NCBI GenBank assembly: GCA_013695975.1
Contig: JACCZL010000756.1
Coordinates: 1 to 10,896, forward strand
Direction: 5' to 3'
Length of the DNA: 10,896 nt
Origin: Chloroflexota bacterium
Lineage (GTDB): Bacteria; Chloroflexota; UBA6077; JACCZL01
Part shown: positions 1 to 7,657 of the stretch, in pieces
Layout: each line of letters starts with the position of its first letter
How positions within the stretch are numbered: position 1 is the stretch's first letter
The notes under the pieces: generated by a model
What the model was told of the DNA's origin: nothing
What the model saw: the letters and a program-made list of their open reading frames with translations, nothing else
The model's database searches: none
Program-made: the position numbers and the translations under genes

Positions 1-64
1 CAATGATGGGTGGTTAGACGGCATCCTGCCGATCGCGTCACCGCGCGCGTACGGGGTCCGTCCG

Positions 65-94
65 TTGCCCGGGCACTTCTGAGGTGACTATACT
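65..94 (+). promoter_or_regulatory. Putative sigma70-type promoter for the nuo operon
   Basis: A TTGCCC box (65-70) and a TATACT box (89-94) are separated by 18 nt. This is close to the housekeeping TTGACA / TATAAT pattern, and the AT-rich -10 box stands out in very GC-rich surroundings. Transcription would start near 101, leaving a leader of about 135 nt before nuoA at 237. It is the only promoter-like site I noticed upstream of the operon, and its position fits. It rests on sequence resemblance alone; a 5'-end mapping could move it. Confidence 0.5.
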
Positions 95-236
95 TCTGGT
101 GCGCGCGGCGAACGGCGTCGTTTCGGCCGGTTGTGGCGCAGCGTCGCGATGGCCGGCCGCTCCGCGAGCCTCCGTCGGGACGGGTGACCGCGCACGCGAC
201 CGCCCGCCCGATCCGACGAGCATCGAAGGATCCCTC
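95..236 (+). other. Non-coding leader upstream of nuoA
   Basis: This stretch between the putative -10 box and the nuoA start is GC-rich. An open frame in phase with nuoA runs through it from a GTG at 84, but that reading would begin inside the promoter and add 51 residues with no resemblance to the N-terminus of NuoA proteins. I therefore treat it as untranslated leader. I saw no recognisable riboswitch, attenuator or T-tract terminator. Positions 1-64 likewise show nothing I can name, and no gene end can be assigned to the left edge. Confidence 0.4.
225..230 (+). promoter_or_regulatory. Ribosome binding site that decides the nuoA start
   Basis: GAAGGA lies 6 nt before the GTG at 237. This good spacing, together with the fact that NuoA homology begins right after this GTG, selects 237 over the upstream in-frame GTG at 84. 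Confidence 0.65.
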
Positions 237-590
237 GTGGCTGATTACTCCTCGCTCTTGGTCTACCTTGCGCTCACCGCGGCCATCGTGACCGTGCTGG
301 TCGCGATCTCGGGCAGGCTCGCGCCCCATCACCCGTCGGCAGCCAAGGCCCGGCCCTACGAGTGTGGCGTTTCCGAGCCCCAGACGACTGAGACGCGATG
401 GCCGGTCCGCTTTGCCCTGGTCGCGATGCTGTTTCTCGTCTTCGATGTGGAGGCGCTCTTTTTCTACCCCTGGGCCGTCCTCGCGCGGGAGCTGCGCTGG
501 AACGGTATCGTCGCCATGGGCGGCTTCTTCGCCGTCCTTGGGGTCGGGTATCTGTACGCCCGCGCCCGTGGGGCGCTGAAGTGGCGGTGA
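237..590 (+). CDS. nuoA: NADH-quinone oxidoreductase subunit A (NuoA)
   Basis: Small membrane subunit of complex I that sits at the junction of membrane arm and quinone module (ND3 family). The product has 117 residues, within the usual range, with three hydrophobic segments at about 7-27, 57-80 and 89-108. The family signature is clear: PYECG at 40-44 in the flexible TM1-TM2 loop, whose cysteine (Cys43) matches the conformation-sensitive cysteine known from mitochondrial ND3. It is followed by FALVAMLFLVFDVEALFFYPWA, with acidic residues Asp70 and Glu72 in TM2. The GTG start is chosen because of the GAAGGA site at 225-230. It is the first gene of the operon and nuoB starts 4 nt after its stop. 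Nothing is missing. The assignment is close to certain; only the start is inferred. Confidence 0.95.
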   Translation: MADYSSLLVYLALTAAIVTVLVAISGRLAPHHPSAAKARPYECGVSEPQTTETRWPVRFALVAMLFLVFDVEALFFYPWAVLARELRWNGIVAMGGFFAVLGVGYLYARARGALKWR

Positions 591-594
591 CGAC

Positions 595-1101
595 ATGACC
601 ATCCACTTGCCCGTCGAGAGGGCTCAGCCAATCGAATCGGCGCACACCAAAGACGCCGCCCCGGCGTTCCTGTTGGGCCGCTTACAGGACTGGAGCCGCG
701 AGAAGTCGCTCTGGCCACTCACGTTCGGCCTGGCTTGCTGCGCGATCGAGATGATGGCGAGCTCCGCGTCGAAGTACGACATCTCGCGCTTCGGCTCTGA
801 GCTGTTTCGCCCGAGCCCGCGCCAGGCCGACCTGATGATCGTTTCGGGTCGCGTCTCCCAGAAGATGGCCCCGGTCCTCCGCGAGATCTACGACCAGATG
901 CCCGATCCCAAGTGGGTCATCGCGATGGGCGACTGCGCCGCCTGCGGCGGGGTCTTCAACAACTACGCCGTCGTCCAGGGCGTCGACAGGATCGTCCCCG
1001 TCGACGTCTACGTCCCCGGCTGCCCGCCCCGCCCGGAGGCGCTGCTCGACAGCCTGGTCAAGCTGCAAGAGCAGATTGGAAAGGGCCAGCGTCGGGCATG
1101 A
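595..1101 (+). CDS. nuoB: NADH-quinone oxidoreductase subunit B (NuoB)
   Basis: Peripheral-arm subunit that carries the terminal [4Fe-4S] cluster N2, the direct electron donor to quinone, next to NuoD. The product has 168 residues, normal length. The N2 ligands are visible: the tandem Cys48-Cys49 in GLACCAIEMM, Cys114 in MGDCAACGG, and Cys143 in VPGCPPRPEA. The loop SRFGSELFRPSPRQADL (64-80) is the conserved part near the quinone site. One extra cysteine, Cys117, lies three residues after ligand Cys114, where many homologues have Ser, Gly or similar. nuoB follows nuoA by 4 nt. Its stop overlaps the nuoC start in an ATGA (1098-1101), a sign of translational coupling. The identification is secure. 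Confidence 0.97.
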   Translation: MTIHLPVERAQPIESAHTKDAAPAFLLGRLQDWSREKSLWPLTFGLACCAIEMMASSASKYDISRFGSELFRPSPRQADLMIVSGRVSQKMAPVLREIYDQMPDPKWVIAMGDCAACGGVFNNYAVVQGVDRIVPVDVYVPGCPPRPEALLDSLVKLQEQIGKGQRRA

Positions 1102-1607
1102 CCGTAGCCCAGGACCAGCTCGATGTCGCCTTCTCGGCGACTGAGAAGGGTACGTCAGCCGACGGGATTCGTTGTCTGCTGCTCGGCCCTGGCGAGCTGC
1201 TCGACGCCACTCGGCGGCTGCGCGACGAGCTCGGCTACGGCCGCTTCATCGATCTGACGGCGGTCGACAGCCCCGATCAGGGGGAGCGGTTCGAGCTCCA
1301 GTATCTCCTGTACTCGATGGACGAGCACACCTGGCTGCGTCTCAAGGTCCGCACCGAGGAGTCTGTACCCAGTGTCACCCCGCTGTTCGCCGGCGCAAAC
1401 TGGTTTGAACGCGAGCTGTACGATCTGTTCGGTATCCGCTTCGAGGGCCACCCAGACTTAACGCGGATCATGATGCCCGACGATTGGGAGGGCTACCCGC
1501 TGCGGAAGGATTCGCCGATCGGGGGCGAGCCGGTCGACTTCACCGTGACCCGTGAGATCTACGGGACCGCGACCCCGGGGGGCCCGGGCGAAGGTCGGAG
1601 TGGCTGA
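1098..1607 (+). CDS. nuoC: NADH-quinone oxidoreductase subunit C (NuoC)
   Basis: Structural peripheral-arm subunit (30-kDa/NDUFS3 family) that holds together NuoD, NuoB and NuoI; it has no cofactor. The product has 169 residues, close to the shorter bacterial forms. The signature is at 99-118: GANWFERELYDLFGIRFEGH, followed by LTRIMMPDDWEGYPLRKD (121-138), the classic C-terminal family block. The ATG at 1098 overlaps the nuoB stop by 4 nt. The frame stays open further upstream into nuoB, but that part is only an alternate reading of nuoB. A GGAAAGG stretch at 1078-1084 is a distant possible Shine-Dalgarno. The last 15 residues are Gly/Pro-rich and poorly conserved. NuoC is a separate protein here, not fused to NuoD as in E. 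coli. Confidence 0.96.
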   Translation: MTVAQDQLDVAFSATEKGTSADGIRCLLLGPGELLDATRRLRDELGYGRFIDLTAVDSPDQGERFELQYLLYSMDEHTWLRLKVRTEESVPSVTPLFAGANWFERELYDLFGIRFEGHPDLTRIMMPDDWEGYPLRKDSPIGGEPVDFTVTREIYGTATPGGPGEGRSG

Positions 1608-1609
1608 GG

Positions 1610-2809
1610 ATGGCGATCTCCGGGCAGATCCAGACCGAGCGGCGGGCCGATACGCTCCACCTCAATCTCGGCCCACAGCACCCATCGACCCACGGTGTGC
1701 TGCGCTTGGAGCTCGAGCTCGACGGCGAGGTCGTCGTCTCCTGCAAGCCGATCATCGGCTACCTCCACACCGGCATCGAAAAGACCTTCGAGGTCAAGAC
1801 CTACCTCCACGGGGTCACCCTCACCGACCGGATGGACTATCTGAACCCGCTCGGCAACAACCTGGCCTATGCCCTCGCCGTCGAGAAGCTGTTCGGCTGC
1901 GAGATTCCGGAGCGGGCCGTGATCGGGCGGGTCTTGCTGGCCGAGCTGACCCGGATCAACTCCCATCTGGTCTGGCTCGGCACCGGTGCGCTCGACCTGG
2001 GGGCAAGCTCGGTCTTCCTGTACGCCTTCCGTGAGCGTGAGACGCTGCTCGACCTGTTCGAGTGGATGAGCGGCGCTCGGATGATGACCAGCTTCATCCG
2101 ACCGGGCGGGCTGGCCGACGATTTCGAGCCGGAGTGGCTCACCGCGGTTGGGCGCTTCCTCCACATCCTGCCGAGCAGAGTTGACGATTATGAGGCCCTG
2201 CTCACGGATAACCCCCTCTTCAAGGAGCGGACGGTCGGGATCGGGGTCCTGAAGGCCGAGGACGCGATCTCGATGGGTGTGAGCGGGCCGATCCTGCGGG
2301 CCTCGGGCGTGGCCCACGATCTTCGCAAGACGAACCCCTACTGTGGCTACGAGCGCTTCGCCTTCGAGGCGGTCGTCGGCCAGAACGGCGATTGCTACGA
2401 TCGCTATCGGGTGCGGATCGCCGAGCTGCGCGAGTGCGTGGAGATCTGCAAGCAGGCGCTGGTGATGCTGCCTTCCGGGCCGGTCAAGACGAGCGACCGC
2501 AAGATTGTCCCGCCGCCGCGCGAGGAGCTCGGGCGCTCGATGGAGGCGGTCATCCACCACTTCAAGCTGTTCACCGAAGGGATCCGCCCTCCCGTCGGCG
2601 AGGCGTACGTGCCGGTCGAGTCGCCGCGCGGCGAGCTGGGCTTCTACGTCGTCAGCGACGGCTCTGGACGCCCCTACCGAGTACACGAGCGGGCGCCGTC
2701 GTTCGCCAATCTCCAGGCGATCGCCCTGATGGCCGAGGGCGGGCTCGTGGCCGACCTGATTGCCATCATCGCCAGCGTGGATCCGATCATGGGCGAGGTT
2801 GATCGGTAA
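1610..2809 (+). CDS. nuoD: NADH-quinone oxidoreductase subunit D (NuoD)
   Basis: The 49-kDa subunit, a relative of [NiFe]-hydrogenase large subunits that has lost the metal site; with NuoB it forms the quinone-reduction chamber. The product has 399 residues, typical for unfused NuoD. GPQHPSTHGVLRLELELDGE spans 21-40. His28 and Tyr77 (in DRMDY) match the quinone head-group ligands His59 and Tyr108 of the bovine protein, with the same 49-residue separation. The C-terminal block RPYRVHERAPSFANLQ and the ending SVDPIMGEVDR are as expected. The ATG lies 2 nt after the nuoC stop, with a GGAG at 1597-1600 at suitable spacing. nuoE starts 10 nt after its stop. Complete and unremarkable. Confidence 0.97.
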   Translation: MAISGQIQTERRADTLHLNLGPQHPSTHGVLRLELELDGEVVVSCKPIIGYLHTGIEKTFEVKTYLHGVTLTDRMDYLNPLGNNLAYALAVEKLFGCEIPERAVIGRVLLAELTRINSHLVWLGTGALDLGASSVFLYAFRERETLLDLFEWMSGARMMTSFIRPGGLADDFEPEWLTAVGRFLHILPSRVDDYEALLTDNPLFKERTVGIGVLKAEDAISMGVSGPILRASGVAHDLRKTNPYCGYERFAFEAVVGQNGDCYDRYRVRIAELRECVEICKQALVMLPSGPVKTSDRKIVPPPREELGRSMEAVIHHFKLFTEGIRPPVGEAYVPVESPRGELGFYVVSDGSGRPYRVHERAPSFANLQAIALMAEGGLVADLIAIIASVDPIMGEVDR

Positions 2810-2819
2810 CGAGAGTCGT

Positions 2820-3329
2820 ATGCTTCTCACTGAGACGCGTGACAGAATCCTGGCCGAGGTCGACCGCTACCCGGAGCGGCGGACGGCGCTGCTGCCATCG
2901 CTCAAGCTGGCTCAGCGCGAGGTGGGCTGGCTCCCGCCCGAGGCGATCGCCGAAGTGGCCGACCTGGTCGGCGTTTCGCATGCCTCGGCGAACGAATTAG
3001 CGACCTTCTACTCGATGCTCCGGCTGCAGCCTGGCGGGCGGATGCGGGTCGAGGTTTGCGTCCAGCTCCCGTGCGCCCTGGCCGGGGCCGACCGCCTCCT
3101 CGAGACGCTGGCCGAGGGATTGGGCATTCGGCCCGGCGAGGTGACCGCCGACGGCGCGGTCGAGCTGATCCGCACCTCGGAGTGCTTCGGGGCCTGCCAT
3201 CGGGCCCCGATGTGCCGCCTGAACGACGAGTATCGCGAGAACCTGACGCCGAAGGCGACACGCGACCTGATCGAGGAGCTGCGTAGTGGCGCCGACGGGG
3301 TGGCCCAGGGAAATGGCGTGGCACGATGA
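2820..3329 (+). CDS. nuoE: NADH-quinone oxidoreductase subunit E (NuoE)
   Basis: The 24-kDa thioredoxin-like subunit of the NADH-oxidising module, carrying [2Fe-2S] cluster N1a beside the FMN of NuoF. The product has 169 residues, normal size. An N-terminal helical region (about 1-70, with ANELATFYSML at 57-67) is followed by the thioredoxin-like fold. The cluster ligands are Cys80 and Cys85 (CVQLPC) and Cys122 and Cys126 (ECFGAC). A further cysteine, Cys132, sits in APMCRLND where homologues usually have a hydrophobic residue; it is not one of the four ligands. The ATG at 2820 is preceded by GAGAG (2811-2815); the open frame upstream lies within nuoD. The stop overlaps the nuoF start in an ATGA (3326-3329). 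Confidence 0.96.
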   Translation: MLLTETRDRILAEVDRYPERRTALLPSLKLAQREVGWLPPEAIAEVADLVGVSHASANELATFYSMLRLQPGGRMRVEVCVQLPCALAGADRLLETLAEGLGIRPGEVTADGAVELIRTSECFGACHRAPMCRLNDEYRENLTPKATRDLIEELRSGADGVAQGNGVAR

Positions 3330-4651
3330 TCGAAGAAAAGACGCAACCTGAGACGACGGGATCGCCGGGCGATTACCAGCCGGTGCTGATCCCCCACCCC
3401 GGTCGCGGGACGCCGGTGCTGCTCGAGGAGTATCGGGCGGAGGGCGGCTACCGCGGCTGGGAAAAGGCCCTGCGCGAGATGTCGCCGGACGAAGTGGTCG
3501 AGGAGGTCAAGGCTGCCGGCCTGCGTGGCCGCGGCGGGGCCGGCTTTCCCTGCGGCGCCAAGTGGGGCTTCGTTCCCAAGGTCCCCGGCCCGAAGTACCT
3601 GGCCTGCAACGCCGACGAGTCGGAGCCCGGCACCTTTAAGGACCGCGAGATCATGGAGGTCGAGCCGCACATGCTCGTGGAGGGGGTCGCGATCGCCTCC
3701 TACGCGATCGGGGCCGGCGACGCCTTTATTTACATTCGCGGCGAGTACGTGACGGCCGCCGACCGCCTGGACGCCGCCATCGCCGAGGCTGAGCGGGCCG
3801 GGCTCCTCGGGAGCGACATCCTCGGGACGGGCGTCGATGTCCGAATCCGCGTCTTCCGCGGGGCCGGCGCCTACATTTGCGGCGAGGAGACGGCGCTGCT
3901 CGAGTCGCTCGAGGGGCGCCGGCCGATGCCCCGCTCGCGTCCGCCGTTTCCGGCCGTCGAGGGCCTGTACCGTCGGCCAACCGTGGTCAACAACGTCGAG
4001 ACCCTGTCGAACGTCCCCCACATCCTGAAGAACGGCCAGGCCTGGTACCAGACGATCGGCGTCCCCCCCAAGAACACTGGCCCGAAGATCTTCTGCCTCT
4101 CGGGGCGGGTCAATCGCCCTGGCAACTACGAGCTACCGCTCGGCGCGGTCACGTTCAGGGAGCTGATCGAGGAGTATGGCGGCGGGGTGCCTGACGGTCG
4201 GCAGATCAAGGGCGTGCTGCCGGCCGGCGCCTCGGCGCCGATCCTGACCGCGGACAAGCTCGACACCAAGCTCGACTACGACTCGGTTCAGGCGGCCGGC
4301 TCGATGCTCGGCTCGGCCAGCCTGATCGTTCTGGACGAGACGGTCTGCATCGTCCGGGCGGCGGCGCGGATGGCGGAGTTCTTCCGCCACGAGTCGTGCG
4401 GCAAGTGCACCCCCTGCCGCGAGGGGACCGCCTGGCTCCACCAGATCCTGGTGCGGCTCGAGGCGGGCCGGGGGTCGGAGGCCGACCTGGACCTGCTGAT
4501 GTCGCTCTCGGGCGAGATCAGCGGCAAGGTGCTCTGCGCTCTCGGTGACTTCGCGACCAGTCCGGTCACCGCTACGATCCGTCAGTTTCGCGAGGACTAC
4601 CTCGAACACTTCAAGCTGGGGCGGTGCCCCTACGATAGCTGGACAGCATGA
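3326..4651 (+). CDS. nuoF: NADH-quinone oxidoreductase subunit F (NuoF), NADH- and FMN-binding
   Basis: The 51-kDa flavoprotein that oxidises NADH, passes electrons to FMN and then to [4Fe-4S] cluster N3. The product has 441 residues, typical. Glycine-rich GLRGRGGAGFP (65-75) and NADESEPGT (95-103) are the FMN/NADH-binding signatures; GAGAYICGEETAL (179-191) completes the nucleotide site. The N3 ligands are Cys358, Cys361 and Cys364 in ESCGKCTPCREG, plus Cys404 in KVLCALGDFA. The order of domains is the usual Rossmann-like domain, ubiquitin-like domain and C-terminal helical bundle. nuoF overlaps nuoE and nuoG by 4 nt on each side, so the three NADH-module subunits are probably translated in a coupled way. 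Identification is certain. Confidence 0.98.
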   Translation: MIEEKTQPETTGSPGDYQPVLIPHPGRGTPVLLEEYRAEGGYRGWEKALREMSPDEVVEEVKAAGLRGRGGAGFPCGAKWGFVPKVPGPKYLACNADESEPGTFKDREIMEVEPHMLVEGVAIASYAIGAGDAFIYIRGEYVTAADRLDAAIAEAERAGLLGSDILGTGVDVRIRVFRGAGAYICGEETALLESLEGRRPMPRSRPPFPAVEGLYRRPTVVNNVETLSNVPHILKNGQAWYQTIGVPPKNTGPKIFCLSGRVNRPGNYELPLGAVTFRELIEEYGGGVPDGRQIKGVLPAGASAPILTADKLDTKLDYDSVQAAGSMLGSASLIVLDETVCIVRAAARMAEFFRHESCGKCTPCREGTAWLHQILVRLEAGRGSEADLDLLMSLSGEISGKVLCALGDFATSPVTATIRQFREDYLEHFKLGRCPYDSWTA

Positions 4652-6657
4652 CCGCGCCATCCACGCCAACCGATCTGATCACCCTCACCATCGACGATCG
4701 CGAGGTCCAAGTCCCGAGGGGGACGCTCGTTGTGGAGGCCGCCAGGCAGCTCGGGATCGAGATCCCCGTGTTCTGCTACCACCCCAAGCTCAAGCCGGTC
4801 GGGGCGTGCCGGATGTGCCTGGTCGAGATCGAGAAGATGCCTCGCCTCCAGACGGCCTGTACCTCCCCGGTCTCCGAGGGGATGGTCGTCCACACCAACA
4901 CCCAGAACGTGATCGGGGCCCAGAACGGCGTGCTCGAGCTGATGCTGGCCAACCATCCGCTCGACTGCCCGATCTGCGACAAGGGCGGCGAGTGCCCGCT
5001 CCAGGACAACACCTTCAAGTTCGGGCTCGGCACGAGCCGCTTCACCGAGGAGAAGCGCCAGCTCGACAAGGCCTTCCCACTCTCCGAACGGATCGTGCTC
5101 GACCGCGAACGGTGCATCATGTGCTATCGCTGCACCCGCTTCCAGGCCGAGATCGCCGGCGACGAGGCCCTCGCGGCAGTCGATCGCGGCGGCTACAGCG
5201 AGATCGGGGTGCTCGAGGGCGAGACCTTCGACTCCCCCTTCAGCGGCAACACGATTGAGCTGTGCCCTGTCGGTGCACTGACGAGTCGCCAGTACCGCTT
5301 CAAGGCCCGCCCCTGGGACCTCCAGCGGACTCCGAGCACCTGTGCTGGCTGCGGCGTCGGCTGCAACGTCGAGCTGCACGCCCGTGATGGTCGAATTGTG
5401 AGAATGCTCGGCCGCGACAATCGCGAGGTGAACGACGGTTGGCTGTGCGACTACGGCCGCTTCGACACGCTGCCTCCGCTCGAGGGCCGCGTGGCCCGCC
5501 CGCTGTTGCGCAACGGCGGCGCATTGGAGCCGACAACCTGGGACCGAGCCTATGCCCGCGCGGCCGAGGTCCTGCGGGACGGGCCAACCGGTCTGCTTGC
5601 CTCGCCGGCGCTGACCAGCGAGGCAATCTGGCTCTTCGCCGATGCCCTCCGAGCGGCCCTCCCCGCGGCGCACGCCGGCTTCTGGCCGCGCGCTGCCGCG
5701 CCCTGGCCGCTGCGTGGGGCGATTAAAGACCTGCCGGCCTGCAAGACGTTCGTCCTGGTGGGGCTCGATCCTTGGCTCGAGCTGCCGGTTCTGGCGCTCT
5801 GGATCCGCAAGGCTGTCCTCAATGGTGCCACGCTGATCGCGATCGGCCCTGACAACGGACTGTACCGCGACACTGCCCACTGGCTGCGCGTCCCGTTCGG
5901 GACCGAGGTGCGAATGGTCCAGCGGCTGCTCGAGGCGGCCGATCGAGTTCACTCGACTGACAACCGAGGCGGCGTGGCGCTCAGCGGACGGGCAGCACAG
6001 GCCGGTCGCGAGGCCGACGACGCGGCGATTGAGGCGGCGGCGCGGGCGCTGGGCTCGGGGCCCGCCGCGCTGTTGATCCATCCGCGCCTGACCACCAATC
6101 GCTCGGACGTCGGCCTGCTCGAGCGGCTGGCCGAGCAGCTCGGGGCGGGAGGCGAAGGCGGCATGGTCGGCAGCCCACCGCTGGCGGCCAACGGCCGCGG
6201 GGCGCTGGAGCTGGCCGCCGACATCGCGACCGTCGACCCAAAGATCGGCGCCGTTGCCACCCGCGCCGCCGCCGACGAGCTGCGTGCGATCCTCCTGGTT
6301 GGTCACGAGCGTTGGCCCACGACGGGTCGCGCCCGCCAAATCCTGGTCACCTGGGGACCGATCGACGAGCAGGCCGAGGACGTTGAGGTCGTCTTGCCGA
6401 TGGCCCACCCGTACGAGCAGGCCGGGTCGCTCACCAACCTCGAGGGGCGGGTCCAGTTGCTGCAGGCGGGCGGCTTGCCGCCAATCGGCGTCCCACCCGA
6501 CTGGCAGCTCCTGGCTGACCTGGTGACCCACCTCGGAGGCGCCGCTGCGAACGACCTCCGGAGCATCCGCACCGCGTTAGCCGAAGCCCACCCCAAGTAC
6601 CGTGCCCCCGAAGTCGCCGCCGGCGGCCGTGACCGGATCAGCCTGGCGGTGGTGTGA
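4648..6657 (+). CDS. nuoG: NADH-quinone oxidoreductase subunit G (NuoG)
   Basis: Largest peripheral-arm subunit, wiring electrons from NuoF to NuoI. The product has 669 residues, shorter than E. coli NuoG (about 908) or Thermus Nqo3 (about 783). The ferredoxin-like N-terminus has the N1b ligands Cys43, 54, 57 and 71. N5 has His103 with Cys107, 110 and 116, and N4 has Cys156, 159, 162 and 206. A fourth cluster motif, Cys232-x2-Cys235-x3-Cys239-x27-Cys267, is the optional N7 site. Residues from about 270 are a reduced molybdopterin-oxidoreductase-like domain without apparent cofactor role, ending with SLTNLEGRVQ (594-603), a hallmark of that superfamily. An Ala/Gly-rich stretch at about 440-530 is less conserved. 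The start overlaps the nuoF stop by 4 nt, and two TGA stops follow each other at 6655-6660. Confidence 0.96.
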   Translation: MTAPSTPTDLITLTIDDREVQVPRGTLVVEAARQLGIEIPVFCYHPKLKPVGACRMCLVEIEKMPRLQTACTSPVSEGMVVHTNTQNVIGAQNGVLELMLANHPLDCPICDKGGECPLQDNTFKFGLGTSRFTEEKRQLDKAFPLSERIVLDRERCIMCYRCTRFQAEIAGDEALAAVDRGGYSEIGVLEGETFDSPFSGNTIELCPVGALTSRQYRFKARPWDLQRTPSTCAGCGVGCNVELHARDGRIVRMLGRDNREVNDGWLCDYGRFDTLPPLEGRVARPLLRNGGALEPTTWDRAYARAAEVLRDGPTGLLASPALTSEAIWLFADALRAALPAAHAGFWPRAAAPWPLRGAIKDLPACKTFVLVGLDPWLELPVLALWIRKAVLNGATLIAIGPDNGLYRDTAHWLRVPFGTEVRMVQRLLEAADRVHSTDNRGGVALSGRAAQAGREADDAAIEAAARALGSGPAALLIHPRLTTNRSDVGLLERLAEQLGAGGEGGMVGSPPLAANGRGALELAADIATVDPKIGAVATRAAADELRAILLVGHERWPTTGRARQILVTWGPIDEQAEDVEVVLPMAHPYEQAGSLTNLEGRVQLLQAGGLPPIGVPPDWQLLADLVTHLGGAAANDLRSIRTALAEAHPKYRAPEVAAGGRDRISLAVV

Positions 6658-6666
6658 TGAAAACCG

Positions 6667-7650
6667 ATGCCTGAGCTCGCCGTCGACGTAGTCCGCTCGC
6701 TGGTGGTCATCTTCGCGTTGCTGACCGGCATGGCGTACATGACCTATTTCGAACGGCGCGTTATCAGCCGCTTGCAGGTGCGGATCGGGCCGAACCGCAC
6801 CGGGCCGGGTGGCCTGCTCCAGCCGCTTGCGGATGCACTCAAGCTCTTCTTCAAGGAGGACATCAGGCCATCCACCGCCGACCGCTGGCTCTACCCGATC
6901 GCACCGGCCCTGGCACTGTTCGCGGCCCTGGCATCGTTCGCGGTGGTGCCGGTCGGGCCCACCGTCTGGATCGGTGGCGTGTCGGTCCCCCTCCAGGTGG
7001 CCGACCTGCCGATCGGGCTGCTGTACGTCCTGGCAGCGAGCAGCCTCGGGGTGTACGGGCTCGTCCTGGGCGGCTGGTCATCCGGGTCCAAGTACTCCTT
7101 GCTGGGGGGGCTCCGCGCGGCGGCGCAGGTCGTCTCGTACGAGCTGATCCTTGGGCTTTCGCTGGTGGGCGTCGTGATCGTCAGTGGGAGTCTCTCGCTC
7201 GGTCAGATCGTCGAGGCCCAGGCCCGCTCGGTGCCCTACATTCTGCTCCAGCCGCTCGGCTTCGTCCTCTTCCTGATCGCGGCCGTCGCCGAGGTCAACC
7301 GCGCGCCATTCGACTTGCCGGAGGCGGACACCGAGCTGGTCGCGGGCTACCACACCGAGTACAGCGGGATGCGCTTCGCAATGTTCTTCATCGGCGAGTA
7401 CGTGGGCATGATTACCGTCTCGGCCGTGGCGGCGACGATCTTTCTGGGCGGATGGTGGGCGCCGATCCTGCCGGGGCCGCACTGGCTGTTCATCAAGATG
7501 CTGCTGTTCCTCTTCCTGTTCGTCTGGCTGAGGGCGACCCTCCCGCGGCTCCGCTACGATCAATTGATGCGACTCTCCTGGGGGATCCTGCTGCCGTTGG
7601 GCCTGCTCAACATCGCCGTGACGGCGATCGTCGTGGCCGTGATTGGATGA
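6667..7650 (+). CDS. nuoH: NADH-quinone oxidoreductase subunit H (NuoH)
   Basis: Membrane subunit (ND1 family) that forms the heel of complex I and the entrance of the quinone tunnel. The product has 327 residues, normal, with about eight hydrophobic segments. Conserved cytoplasmic loops are intact: YFERRVISRLQVRIGPNRTG (27-46), LADALKLFFKEDIRP (54-68), SSGSKYSLLGGLRAAAQ (138-154), and EVNRAPFDLPEADTELVAGY (209-228) with its run of acidic residues facing the quinone site. The ATG is 9 nt after nuoG. No good Shine-Dalgarno is visible, which points to coupling with nuoG translation. The gene ends just before nuoI. Complete, with no unusual substitution seen. Confidence 0.97.
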   Translation: MPELAVDVVRSLVVIFALLTGMAYMTYFERRVISRLQVRIGPNRTGPGGLLQPLADALKLFFKEDIRPSTADRWLYPIAPALALFAALASFAVVPVGPTVWIGGVSVPLQVADLPIGLLYVLAASSLGVYGLVLGGWSSGSKYSLLGGLRAAAQVVSYELILGLSLVGVVIVSGSLSLGQIVEAQARSVPYILLQPLGFVLFLIAAVAEVNRAPFDLPEADTELVAGYHTEYSGMRFAMFFIGEYVGMITVSAVAATIFLGGWWAPILPGPHWLFIKMLLFLFLFVWLRATLPRLRYDQLMRLSWGILLPLGLLNIAVTAIVVAVIG

Positions 7651-7657
7651 CCGAACG

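Noticed and set aside
19..31. Small inverted repeat CGGCA-TCC-TGCCG as a terminator of an upstream gene.
   Set aside because: Only 5 bp and not followed by a T-tract; too weak to call.
84..236. Upstream extension of nuoA from a GTG at 84.
   Set aside because: It starts inside the putative promoter, has no resemblance to NuoA N-termini, and a better ribosome site precedes the GTG at 237.
1559..2830. A 423-codon minus-strand open frame opposite nuoD.
   Set aside because: Same antisense shadow effect; His/Arg/Gly-rich low-complexity product and no independent start signals.
3008..4021. A 337-codon minus-strand open frame opposite nuoE and nuoF.
   Set aside because: Antisense shadow of two clearly coding genes with no domain features of its own.
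4630..6531. A 633-codon open frame on the minus strand opposite nuoG.
   Set aside because: In GC-rich genes, G/C in third positions removes stop codons from the antisense frame. The product has no recognisable domain and is fully explained by nuoG, whose cluster ligands are all intact.
7643..7657. TTG start for nuoI overlapping nuoH.
   Set aside because: It adds only five residues and uses a rarer start codon than the ATG at 7658. It is not excluded, only less likely.
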